From Acidobacteriota bacterium (GTDB lineage Bacteria > Acidobacteriota > Holophagae > Acanthopleuribacterales > Acanthopleuribacteraceae), in the NCBI GenBank assembly GCA_020439745.1, contig JAGQSC010000052.1, forward strand, positions 1-51,255: a stretch of DNA of 51,255 nt, in the 5' to 3' direction. A program made the translations under genes and the position numbers. How positions within the stretch are numbered: the first letter of the stretch is position 1; each line of letters opens with the position of its first letter. Below, one piece after another: positions 7,113-15,435 of this stretch. The notes under the pieces are model-generated. The model was not told where the DNA came from, did not search any database, and was given only the letters and a program-made list of their open reading frames with translations.

Positions 7113-9671
7113 TCAATAACGGAAGGTGACGCCGAAAGAAGGGATGAGTGGCATCCAATCATCCACATCGCGATCGATGACCACCTCACCCGACTCATCG
7201 ATGCCGAATTGGTAGCTCACACAACAGGGATTGTTCTCGTTGAGCAGGTTGGCCACTTCAAGGAAGAAATTCAATGTGCCGTGTGGGTAGATGGTGGCGT
7301 AGGAGAGGCGCATGTCGATGCGTTTGAAGTCGGGGAGTCGTTGCGCATTGCGGGGTTCCAATTCAGGCAAGGGTTTCAATCCATCATCCGTGGGTTCGGC
7401 AGTGGCACGGACGCCGGTGGTAGGCCAGCCCGTGTGGTATTCGCCCGAAAGCGTGAGGTCCCATCGGGCATTGATGGCGAAGTTCAAGCCAAAATGGGCC
7501 GCTTGGCGCTGGTCCCAGTTTCTGGCGATGTCTTGCCCATCCACGATGTCGTAAGTCTCCGCGTAGGCATAACCCAACCACCCGCTCAAACCTCGGCCCG
7601 GCAGATCGCCTTTCACATGCAATTCGACACCCTCTGAACGAGCCCCATCTGCCCGAATCAACCAGCGGTCCGGCTCCGATTCGGGAAACAGTGCGACCGG
7701 GTTCAGACCATTCTCGTAGCGGGATGCACCTTGATCCACCTGTCGTTGATAAAAGTCCAAGCGCAGTTCAGGTCCGCTGGCGAAGCGGTGTTCCAGGGCG
7801 ATCACCCGGTGTTCCGAAGCCTGCGGTGCTTGCCGTTGCGTCATGCCGTCTTCCACTTGAAGATGTTCAAAACCTTGGGACTGATGGTATTGGCCCCATG
7901 CCGTTCGTACGGCTGTCCGGTCGCTGGCCTGCCATAGCAGCATCCAGCGTGGACTCCATTGGTGGTCGGTCCGTCCAGACTCGCGTTGCTGGTCCCAACG
8001 CAGGCCCGCCTCCATGATGATTTGGTGGGCCAACCGCAAACGGTAAGCCATATAGGCATGCGATTGGCGCAAATCAGGCGAAAGGTGGATGCTCCTTTGC
8101 GTGATCTGAGGTTCTGCTAGCCCAATTACCAAAGGTGATGTTTGAAATAGGTCGTTTTTGTAGTGGATACTGCCATCAAATCGGCGGCCACCCACGCCCC
8201 ATTTCACCCATTGATGGTCACTTGCGGTCCATGTACCTGAAAGCTTCAATTCCTGAACCTTGTAATCACGCTGATCGTCCACATGGAAGGTGGTCAAATC
8301 GTCGCGCAACTGAGAGCCCGTTCGTTGTCGATTCAAAGTTACGTTGGACAGCTGTAACTCCATGCTTAGGTCATCGCTCGGTTGAAACTGGAGCCGCGTC
8401 CACAGATAGAGATCTTCTGCATCGAACTGGGCATCTTGAATGTCGCGTTTGAACATCAAAGGTTGATCTGAAAACTTGATTTCATCGGTCACTTTCAGGG
8501 CATTGAGCGCGAATGACCAGGCACTATTGAAATGAAACTGAAACTTGGCCTGGGCATCCATGAACCTGAACGACTCGTCTTCAGCGTCTTGGCGAATGAG
8601 TCCGTTTGGGTTTGATACTGCCCGTAAGAGATCCAAGAATCCCTCGCGAATGGAAATGAACCAGGCCCCTCGACCGTCAGCGAACCCATCGGTCACCATG
8701 CCTCGTTTATGAAAGAAACTGGAGCCTGCTTCGGCCGATAGCTTTTCTTGCGGCTGAACGGTGTGCATTTCGACCACGCCACCCAGGCGATCTCCGTAAT
8801 TCACCGAGTATCCCGACGCCAACAAATTGACCTCTCCGATGGTTCGTGAATCAAAAACGCTGAACACACTCAACAGATCCCGCAAATGATAAGGCTCGTA
8901 GATTTCTTGGTCGTCAAGCAAGACCAAGACTTCGTTGGGTAGCCCTCCTCGAACGCTGAACTTGGCTGAAATGTCACCACCTGCCGTTCCGGGCAAGCGA
9001 CTCAGAGCGCGATACAGATCATCGGCAATACGCGGAAGTACGTCTATTTCTTCGCTGGATAGTAGCGGCGGAGGAGCATTTTCCCGATCCAGCAGAGCCA
9101 CCTGGCTGGGCATGACCACGATCTCCTCAATCAACGTCGGAATGGGCGTCATGGACAGGTCAATGTGTTGGTCTTGGCTCACCGCAAATTCGGAACGCAT
9201 GAGGTAGTAGCCTTCCAACTGAGCCATCAACGTGACGTAGCTGCCTTCCGGCAGGCGCAAGATAAACGAACCCCGTTCATCGCTAACCGATGTATCTCCA
9301 TCGAGTGTGGTGATTCGGACACGGTTCAGCGGCGTACCGTTCACGTCTTTCACCTGGCCTGAAAGCTCGATCCAATTCGGCTCAGCTTCCCTGACCACCA
9401 TCAAGGCGCCGCCCGGACCTACCTGCACCCGTAAGCCATGAGCTTGCAGCACAAGGTCAAGAATCTGACGATCGGTCAGATTCCCGAAATCGAAGGCTAC
9501 CCTCATCTTCTTTGAAACCAGTCGACTGCTGAACATCACAGGCAAGCCCCGCGACTGTAGCCAACGCAACACTTCCAGCAAAGGCTGGTCGGCGGCCGCC
9601 ACCGTCTCAGGCGGATCGGTAAAGGGCACCGATGAAGGCGCATGCCACATGCATATCAAAAGGAGGATCAA
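7113..9671 (-). CDS. TonB-dependent outer-membrane transducer with N-terminal STN signalling domain
   Basis: About 852 residues from a TTG that overlaps the FecR stop (TTGA); there is no nearby in-frame ATG upstream. A short hydrophobic leader is followed by an STN (secretin/TonB short N-terminus) domain at roughly 25-95. Next come a carboxypeptidase-regulatory-like domain (IELSGQVKDVNGTPLNRVRI) at about 115-170 and a TonB plug (FSVRGGLPNEVLVLLDDQ; YGDRLGGVVEM). The rest is a beta-barrel ending in an aromatic C-terminus (SFGVTFRY). The STN domain plus upstream FecR and ECF sigma genes is the classic cell-surface signalling arrangement: ligand binding at the barrel is passed to FecR and then to the sigma factor. 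The ligand is not identifiable from sequence. Confidence 0.88.
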   Translation of the reverse strand: MILLLICMWHAPSSVPFTDPPETVAAADQPLLEVLRWLQSRGLPVMFSSRLVSKKMRVAFDFGNLTDRQILDLVLQAHGLRVQVGPGGALMVVREAEPNWIELSGQVKDVNGTPLNRVRITTLDGDTSVSDERGSFILRLPEGSYVTLMAQLEGYYLMRSEFAVSQDQHIDLSMTPIPTLIEEIVVMPSQVALLDRENAPPPLLSSEEIDVLPRIADDLYRALSRLPGTAGGDISAKFSVRGGLPNEVLVLLDDQEIYEPYHLRDLLSVFSVFDSRTIGEVNLLASGYSVNYGDRLGGVVEMHTVQPQEKLSAEAGSSFFHKRGMVTDGFADGRGAWFISIREGFLDLLRAVSNPNGLIRQDAEDESFRFMDAQAKFQFHFNSAWSFALNALKVTDEIKFSDQPLMFKRDIQDAQFDAEDLYLWTRLQFQPSDDLSMELQLSNVTLNRQRTGSQLRDDLTTFHVDDQRDYKVQELKLSGTWTASDHQWVKWGVGGRRFDGSIHYKNDLFQTSPLVIGLAEPQITQRSIHLSPDLRQSHAYMAYRLRLAHQIIMEAGLRWDQQRESGRTDHQWSPRWMLLWQASDRTAVRTAWGQYHQSQGFEHLQVEDGMTQRQAPQASEHRVIALEHRFASGPELRLDFYQRQVDQGASRYENGLNPVALFPESEPDRWLIRADGARSEGVELHVKGDLPGRGLSGWLGYAYAETYDIVDGQDIARNWDQRQAAHFGLNFAINARWDLTLSGEYHTGWPTTGVRATAEPTDDGLKPLPELEPRNAQRLPDFKRIDMRLSYATIYPHGTLNFFLEVANLLNENNPCCVSYQFGIDESGEVVIDRDVDDWMPLIPSFGVTFRY

Positions 9672-10666
9672 ATAGTTTTGCCATCCATTCGAGAAATGAC
9701 CAGATATTCGTCGTCCGAAGTCAAAGCAAGGCTGGCGATTGCCAAAACCGCATCCCTGGTTTGGTACGCATCAAGTGAGGGGATGGTTCCCTCAATGGTG
9801 GCTTCTTTTAATTCCTCCCGAAGCGCAGAGTCATCAAATCGCAGTTCCTGACCCTTTTCACGGGCATACCACAGGAGGAACTCATAGACCGTTAACTCAC
9901 GGAGCTCTGGGAGTTTGGCAACAGAAGTGACCCAATCCCATTCAGTATCGTAAGGGGAAATTTGACGTTGTTGAACATCGCCATTTTGGTTGGCAGACAT
10001 TTCTTGGCCAGCCAGAATCTGCAAGTTCTGCGTTGAACGATCGATCTGGACGGCTCCTTCCCGAACCCTCACTCGTGTCGCTGCCGGCAACAACCGCACT
10101 TCGAATTGGGTGCCGATTTCGGTGACGGCCAACTTTTGCGACATCACCGTGATCGGTGTGCTTTTGGGTCGGCCGTCTATATATACTGCGCCCGATGACA
10201 GAGTGCATTCGTTGGGAGAAACCAACGTCAACTGCGATGCTCGGTCCAGCCGAAGTGATGTGCCTCCTGGAAACTCGATCGACATACGTGAGTCAGGGCC
10301 CGTCCGCAAAACGTCACCTGAAAAAAACGGTGTCGCCTCGTCCAAAACAAGTGCTTCGTTGACCCATATTTCCGTGCCATTTAGTCGAGCAAGATGAGCT
10401 AATGCGGGTACCGTTTCCATGGATTCAGTGCTTGTTGTCAGCGGTCCAGCGAGCCAAACCAGGGTAGCGGCGGCTGCAACCATAGACGTGGAAAACGCCC
10501 AGCGTCTTCGTCGGCGTGCTTTGAGAGTTCGCAGCCATGTTTCGTGTACGGTCTCGCGAACTCGTTCGCTGATTTCGGCTGCCGGGTCTTGGGGCCTCTT
10601 TGCCAAGCGGAACAGCGCCTCGATGCCATCATCGGGATCATGGGGCCGATTCTTCAGTTCACTCAT
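9668..10666 (-). CDS. FecR-family anti-sigma / sigma regulator
   Basis: 332 residues from the ATG at 10664-10666, chosen because a strong Shine-Dalgarno (GGGAGGT) precedes it; the longer frame only reads back into the sigma gene. It has a cytoplasmic N-terminus with helices and a basic RRRRR stretch (51-55), one membrane helix at about 57-74, and a periplasmic FecR domain. Recognisable pieces of that domain include GDVLRTGPDSRMSIEFPGG, LRLDRASQLTL and VTEIGTQFEVR. The C-terminal part continues with a helical STN-contacting-type region. FecR proteins hold and activate their partner ECF sigma factor on a signal from the TonB transducer. Its start overlaps the sigma gene by 8 bases and its stop overlaps the receptor start. 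Confidence 0.87.
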   Translation of the reverse strand: MSELKNRPHDPDDGIEALFRLAKRPQDPAAEISERVRETVHETWLRTLKARRRRRWAFSTSMVAAAATLVWLAGPLTTSTESMETVPALAHLARLNGTEIWVNEALVLDEATPFFSGDVLRTGPDSRMSIEFPGGTSLRLDRASQLTLVSPNECTLSSGAVYIDGRPKSTPITVMSQKLAVTEIGTQFEVRLLPAATRVRVREGAVQIDRSTQNLQILAGQEMSANQNGDVQQRQISPYDTEWDWVTSVAKLPELRELTVYEFLLWYAREKGQELRFDDSALREELKEATIEGTIPSLDAYQTRDAVLAIASLALTSDDEYLVISRMDGKTI

Positions 10667-11201
10667 GGACGTACCTCCCAGAGGCGCTCGGATTGAGCAG
10701 TGATGAAAAGCCGTCGCGAAACGAGTTTCTCGCACGGGTCAATGTAGACTCCACCGACTTTGGGCCAGCTTCCAGGCGCATGGCAATCTCATTCACCGAA
10801 AGGCCATCCAAGTATTTCCATGTAAGTACTTCGCGATATTTTGGATTGAGATGGTCAAGTGCCACATAGACCAACCGACTGAGTTCATTTTGCTCCAGCT
10901 CGGCATCTGGCGCCGTGGACGCAAGCGACTCAAGGGCGGCCCTTATTTCAGGCGAGTCTTCGGTTAACGAAACAGATGCGCGACCGTGTTTTTTCATGTG
11001 GTGACTGATTTCGTGGCGGGCAAACGTGCAGATCCAGGTGAACAGCGATGCTTCTCCTCGATAACTGGACAGTTTCTGAACGACGGCGCACAAGGTGGCT
11101 TGGGCAATCTCCTCAGCGGTTGATTCCAGGCCATTCACGCGCACTAAGACAAACCGATAAAGCCGTGGAAACATGTCGTCGAAGAAGGTCTTGAACGACA
11201 T
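10659..11201 (-). CDS. ECF RNA polymerase sigma factor (FecI-like role)
   Basis: About 180 residues from the ATG at 11199-11201 (MSFKTFFDDMFPRLYRFVLV); in-frame starts at 11219 (ATG) and 11276 (GTG) are possible but would add an atypical leader. Sigma region 2 covers the first 75 residues, including the core/-10-binding segment ESTAEEIAQATLCAVVQKL and SLFTWICTFARHEI. Region 4 is a helix-turn-helix near the C-terminus (LNPKYREVLTWKYLDGLSVNEIAMRLEAG). No region 3 is present, as expected for ECF factors. With the FecR and transducer genes immediately downstream, it most likely directs their expression or that of linked transport genes. Confidence 0.88.
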   Translation of the reverse strand: MSFKTFFDDMFPRLYRFVLVRVNGLESTAEEIAQATLCAVVQKLSSYRGEASLFTWICTFARHEISHHMKKHGRASVSLTEDSPEIRAALESLASTAPDAELEQNELSRLVYVALDHLNPKYREVLTWKYLDGLSVNEIAMRLEAGPKSVESTLTRARNSFRDGFSSLLNPSASGRYVHE

Positions 11202-11413
11202 TTCATTGCCGAACAACATGCCCCGCGTGAGATTGAGATCTTGCTGATGCACCGTCAAAAAGAAAGTCCCCCACACAGCCTATACGGTGTTAGAGGGCAT
11301 TGTTCATGAAAATCCTTCTAAAAAAATTTTGTGCGAAGGATTTTATCGCGAGGGGGCCTCATACAGGGTGGCGGTCGATAGATCGCAGATCGAATCAATT
11401 GGGAGATGAAACC

Positions 11414-12118
11414 TTGAGTGCAATCACAACAAAAATAGGGAAAGCAATCGCTATGCTGCTGATGACCAGTATGACCGCATGGGGTCAACATCATGAAGAA
11501 GATGATGTGGATTGGACATTGCGGTGGTTTGGCACTGTGATGGACGTTGAATTTGACACCTATCGCGATGCTGGCGGCGATGGTTACTACCAACGGACGG
11601 ATGACCAGGGTGGGGGATTGGGATTCGCAGCTGAGGTGAGATTTTCGCGCTTGGTTGGCTTGGAATTCACACAAATTCTAGCAGCCGCGGACGATATTAG
11701 CGTCTATTATCGCGATGACGATGATGAAGTGAATGTGGACTATGATGCTGAGGGCGTGTTCACGGGCTTAATTGGTGTCAATTTCCACCTCATTCGTACG
11801 CCCAGTTTTGATTTTCACCTAGGGCCAATGATTGGATTTGCCGTAACCGGTTTTGGGGACTGTGATGACGACTGGTATGACTGGGAAAATGATCATTGGA
11901 ACGACGACTGTGAGCACGATGGTGAAGGATCTGCGGTAGCAGGTTTGAACCTGGGGTTTGAGTTCTCGTTCGGCGCAAACAAAGACTGGGCGTTGTATAT
12001 GTCTTTGAAGTCCATTAATGGGCTAGGAGATGATGATCACCGTCATGGCGATAGGCGTTTTGAAGTCGATGAAGCGGACTTTGACTTCTTCGCTATTGGC
12101 GCCAGCTACACGTTCTAA
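11414..12118 (+). CDS. Secreted Asp-rich outer-membrane beta-barrel protein
   Basis: I prefer the TTG at 11414, giving 234 residues: a GGGAGA Shine-Dalgarno lies 7 bases upstream and it yields a clean signal peptide ending TSMTAWGQ. The frame is open back to 11300. The mature protein alternates amphipathic strands (WTLRWFGTVMDVEFDTY, LGFAAEVRFSRLVGLEFTQI) and ends in an aromatic strand (FFAIGASYTF), typical of an 8-10 strand outer-membrane barrel. Its predicted loops are extraordinarily acidic: YYRDDDDEVNVDYDAEG and, near the middle, CDDDWYDWENDHWNDD, with His, Trp and Cys interspersed. The loops could bind cations; that is inference. It diverges from the ECF/FecR/transducer operon and may belong to the same response. 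Confidence 0.65.
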   Translation: MSAITTKIGKAIAMLLMTSMTAWGQHHEEDDVDWTLRWFGTVMDVEFDTYRDAGGDGYYQRTDDQGGGLGFAAEVRFSRLVGLEFTQILAAADDISVYYRDDDDEVNVDYDAEGVFTGLIGVNFHLIRTPSFDFHLGPMIGFAVTGFGDCDDDWYDWENDHWNDDCEHDGEGSAVAGLNLGFEFSFGANKDWALYMSLKSINGLGDDDHRHGDRRFEVDEADFDFFAIGASYTF

Positions 12119-12152
12119 AGAGCATGTCGTTGGGTATTCCTGAAAATGGATA

Positions 12153-12174
12153 GGGAGGGCGTTGCGGCCCTCCC
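12153..12174. terminator. Bidirectional hairpin between convergent genes
   Basis: A perfect 8-bp stem (gggagggc / gccctccc) with a 6-base loop sits between the stop of the barrel gene (12118) and the stop of the convergent membrane protein gene (12183). The flanking T/A runs are short, so termination efficiency cannot be judged, but position and GC-rich stem are typical. Confidence 0.7.
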
Positions 12175-12182
12175 TTCGTCGA

Positions 12183-14312
12183 CTAAGGCACACGAGGTCG
12201 AACGATAAGCGAGGCCAGGTACCACAATGTGACCAATAACAGCAGGGCTTTGGTACCTACGAGAAAGCTAATCGCTTGGGTCAGACCTCCGATAAGACTG
12301 CCAAACAAATTGGCACCCAAGGCCACGTCCTTGCGGGCTTCGTGGCGGAACGACTCGATAAATATGATGCCACTGAAAAAGATGGGTAAGGTCGTGATCA
12401 GACCGGCCAACACACATTTGGTTGCAAAAGAGTAAGCGCCAATGACAGATAAATCAAAAAAGTAGAGAAACACACATGAAGCAATGAGGCCTGCATAGAC
12501 AGGACGCAGTTTAATGGTCTGAAGTTTGGCGACAACCAGATTGGACAGTAAGATCATGGCGAGTATCCCCGAGATGATGACCGCGTTAACCAGCCAAGTG
12601 CTTCCGAGGATGATGACTGCTCGGCTTATGTTTTGTACTTCAAGCAGTAGGAAGCCGGCACCCAAAAAGAAAAAATGCCAATGAGACTTAGTCCAGGCAC
12701 GAAAGTCGATCGGTGTCTGATTGAGTTTTGAAAAGACGAAGAAGAGAATCAGAAGCGCTAAGGAGAAGATGTAATACAGGTTTGGAATCGTAGGGCGTTC
12801 GAGGTAGAGATAAGGCCAGTCGTCGGTCGTGGTTGGCGTTTCGCCTGTGATCTCCAAAGGAAATCTAGCTTGCCAATCAGCGATCAGAGCACGGAGCTTG
12901 GGGTTGTTTGCCAACGATTCTTGAATGCGGTCATTGTCTCCCGTAATAAACATAACGCCTCCCCATCCGCTGGGGCTGGCGGGGACGCGAAATGCTATTG
13001 GCGCTTGATGGAATGCCTTGGTGAGCATGGTCATGATTCGGTCAGCAATGTATGGCTTTTCTGCTTCAAAACTCAGCACCATGACGCCGTTGTTCGCGAG
13101 CAACTTTTTCGCCTTAATTAAGCTCTCCTCGGTGTACACATAGTGATCTAGACGTGCATTCGTCATTGATCCAGTGGTATGCGAATCGAGCAATCCGAAA
13201 ATGATCAGGTCGAACGTATCTGTAGCTCGCGAAAAATAGGCACGTGCATCATCCACAACCACATCTACGTTTGGATGAGCGTAGGGATTCTCGGGATGGA
13301 ACTGTTTCCCCATGCTGACGATCACATCGTCAATTTCAACGGCAACAACGTGTTTTGCACCACCTCGAATCGCACCGGCGACATCGTTCCCGCTTCCTGC
13401 GCCCACGATGAGTACGCGGTTGGCTTCCGGCACGATGAGCGTGGGTAAGTCGTATTGGCTGTACCCATGCCATTCCTGCGGGAAGATATCCGGTCTTGCC
13501 TTTAGGTTGTCGGGGCTCAGATCGATCATGGCCTGGTAGCCCACATTATTGACGGTGACTAGGTATTTACCCGGCCAGATTCTTCCCTTTTGATCGTGTT
13601 TATACAGCACAAGTTTTTGGTAATTGGACCAAGTGGAACGGATGGATGAAGGATTCCAGCTGGTGGGGTACGCAAGTAACAATGTCACCACAAATGCCAG
13701 AGCCGAATAGGTCCTGTTTTTTTCTTCAGAAAACAAGAAACCGAGGCTTGCCAACGCAATGAGCACCCAGAGAAAGGGTGGCCAATGAGCCGCACATGCC
13801 AAAACAAAGACCCATATACCTGCAAGGCTACCGGCAATGTTGATTGAATAGGCCACGATGGTATTTGGGTGCTGGTCTAACCATAGCCCCAGCCAGCGAC
13901 CCGGTGGAATGAACACACTAACCATCAACGCCATGACCGCCAGGATGGACAAGAAACCCAATATCAATTGGCCTGTCGAAGTGAAGTCGCTTCCTGTGGG
14001 GATACCCCAAATCACCATATTACTGATCGAACCCAAATGCTGTGTCCATTTGTCGAGTAGGTTCCGGGTAAATGGACTTGCAAAAAGTGTAATGACGATG
14101 GCCATAGGAATGAGCATCTTGAGTAGTGAAGATCTGCGATTGCTGGTGAAGCAACCCAGTCCCAGACCGAGAAAGCAGGAAATCAAAACCGTATTCTGCA
14201 CATAGGCAAACACCCTGATTTCTGTCGAAATCCACCGAATAAACATGATCTCTATAAAGAGACTCGAGAAGCTGATGAGAAAAATCTTGAGTCCCAACTT
14301 GTCCTTAAACAA
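12183..14312 (-). CDS. Membrane-embedded spermidine-synthase-like protein
   Basis: 709 residues in three parts. Residues 1 to about 225 hold a series of hydrophobic helices (FLISFSSLFIEIMFIRWI, LISCFLGLGLGCF and others). A soluble Rossmann domain follows with the polyamine-synthase SAM-type motif RVLIVGAGSGNDVAGAI, then AVEIDDVIVSMG, VDDARAYF and DLIIFGLLD (about 295-390). The C-terminus is a second block of about five membrane helices. This architecture matches the predicted membrane-bound spermidine/polyamine synthase-like proteins common in Acidobacteriota and Proteobacteria; their substrate is mostly unknown. The usual polyamine-site acidic residues cannot be verified by eye. It stands alone, convergent with the barrel gene and divergent from the deacetylase gene. 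Confidence 0.75.
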   Translation of the reverse strand: MFKDKLGLKIFLISFSSLFIEIMFIRWISTEIRVFAYVQNTVLISCFLGLGLGCFTSNRRSSLLKMLIPMAIVITLFASPFTRNLLDKWTQHLGSISNMVIWGIPTGSDFTSTGQLILGFLSILAVMALMVSVFIPPGRWLGLWLDQHPNTIVAYSINIAGSLAGIWVFVLACAAHWPPFLWVLIALASLGFLFSEEKNRTYSALAFVVTLLLAYPTSWNPSSIRSTWSNYQKLVLYKHDQKGRIWPGKYLVTVNNVGYQAMIDLSPDNLKARPDIFPQEWHGYSQYDLPTLIVPEANRVLIVGAGSGNDVAGAIRGGAKHVVAVEIDDVIVSMGKQFHPENPYAHPNVDVVVDDARAYFSRATDTFDLIIFGLLDSHTTGSMTNARLDHYVYTEESLIKAKKLLANNGVMVLSFEAEKPYIADRIMTMLTKAFHQAPIAFRVPASPSGWGGVMFITGDNDRIQESLANNPKLRALIADWQARFPLEITGETPTTTDDWPYLYLERPTIPNLYYIFSLALLILFFVFSKLNQTPIDFRAWTKSHWHFFFLGAGFLLLEVQNISRAVIILGSTWLVNAVIISGILAMILLSNLVVAKLQTIKLRPVYAGLIASCVFLYFFDLSVIGAYSFATKCVLAGLITTLPIFFSGIIFIESFRHEARKDVALGANLFGSLIGGLTQAISFLVGTKALLLLVTLWYLASLIVRPRVP

Positions 14313-14418
14313 TAGTGTCCCTCGATGTTAGATAGGTTGATTCACTGGTATCCTATCAAAATGAAGCGGTCATGAGTCAGCCAGCAAATAGTTGAGAATA
14401 CGGGAACGGCCCAGGCTT

Positions 14419-14427
14419 AAGGAGGGG
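14419..14427 (+). promoter_or_regulatory. Strong Shine-Dalgarno that selects a TTG start
   Basis: AAGGAGGGG lies 7 bases before the TTG at 14435. No ATG is available at suitable spacing, so this site fixes the start of the deacetylase gene. Confidence 0.75.
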
Positions 14428-14434
14428 TGCGACG

Positions 14435-15349
14435 TTGCAAGTGATTTTGTGGTTCATCTTCAGCCAAATTAACATGATGTCGGTGACTGTAGATGATCTA
14501 CCCGGCGCTGGTCTGCGCATAGAAACACAAGATTATGCTGAGATTCTGCAGGGGATTCAGAACCAACTGAAATCATTTGATGCGCCTGCCATAGGTTTTG
14601 TGAATGAGACCAAGTTATATCGCGATGAAAAACTGCAGGTAGAGCGATTGGCCTTGTTGCGGGCGTGGATGAAGGCGGGATATGAACTAGGTAACCACAC
14701 CTTTTCCCACCACAGCCTCCATCGGACGGAATTGACGGACTATCTGGTTGACATCAAAAAGGGTGAAACCTTGTTGCGGCCGTTATTGGCCGAGTTTGGC
14801 CAGGTGCCTCGCTACTTCAGACACCCCATGTTACACACGGGTCAGACCATGGAAACCAAGGCCAAAGTTCATTCGTTCTTGAAGGAGTTGGGTTATCAAA
14901 TAGCGCCCGTGACCATAGACAGCAGTGAGTGGATCTATGCGCGTGCCTACGATCGTGCGTTGCTCGATCGTGAACAGGATTTGGCCTCTCGCATCGCCAA
15001 TGACTATGTCCGCTACATGCTGGACAAGACGGCTTACTTTGAGCGTCAAAGCGAGGTGTTGCTAGGTCGCAACATGGCTCAGACCCTATTAATCCACGCC
15101 AATCGATTGAATCGAGACCATCTCAATCGTCTACTGGGGGATTTGAAGGATCGAGGCTATCGGTTTGTAACACTTGAAGAAGCGTTGAAAGACCCTGCCT
15201 ATCAAATGGAAGACAGGTTTACAGGACGTGGAGGCATCACCTGGCTGCATCGATGGTGCATTGGGGAGGGCAAACGGGACCTGATTCTGCCCAATGAGCC
15301 CGAAGCATCACCGTTCGTGATGGACGCATCTGGTTTGGCGTCGGAATGA
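14435..15349 (+). CDS. NodB-type polysaccharide deacetylase, exported
   Basis: 304 residues, TTG start with a strong ribosome-binding site. A short hydrophobic leader (MQVILWFIFSQINMM) is followed at once by the catalytic motif TVDDLPG (catalytic-base and metal Asp pair at D20-D21). The metal-binding motif GNHTFSHHSL follows, then motif 3 (YFRHPML) and the late His motif TLLIHANRL. These are the canonical elements of carbohydrate esterase family 4, which removes N- or O-acetyl groups from polysaccharides such as peptidoglycan or chitin-like polymers. About 60 C-terminal residues beyond the barrel (EDRFTGRGGITWLHRWC) are unusual and unassigned. The target is not determinable here. Confidence 0.85.
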   Translation: MQVILWFIFSQINMMSVTVDDLPGAGLRIETQDYAEILQGIQNQLKSFDAPAIGFVNETKLYRDEKLQVERLALLRAWMKAGYELGNHTFSHHSLHRTELTDYLVDIKKGETLLRPLLAEFGQVPRYFRHPMLHTGQTMETKAKVHSFLKELGYQIAPVTIDSSEWIYARAYDRALLDREQDLASRIANDYVRYMLDKTAYFERQSEVLLGRNMAQTLLIHANRLNRDHLNRLLGDLKDRGYRFVTLEEALKDPAYQMEDRFTGRGGITWLHRWCIGEGKRDLILPNEPEASPFVMDASGLASE

Positions 15350-15435
15350 AATTCAACCTTTGATTCATTTTGAGGTCTCGGCTAAACTGCCACGGACGTA
15401 ATGACCGTTTGAATCAATGGGGATTGTGGGGAGTT

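Noticed and set aside
14331-14357. Imperfect inverted repeat gatagg...cctatc between the divergent genes
   Set aside because: Only 6 bp per arm with a 15-base spacer; could be an operator but equally likely by chance.
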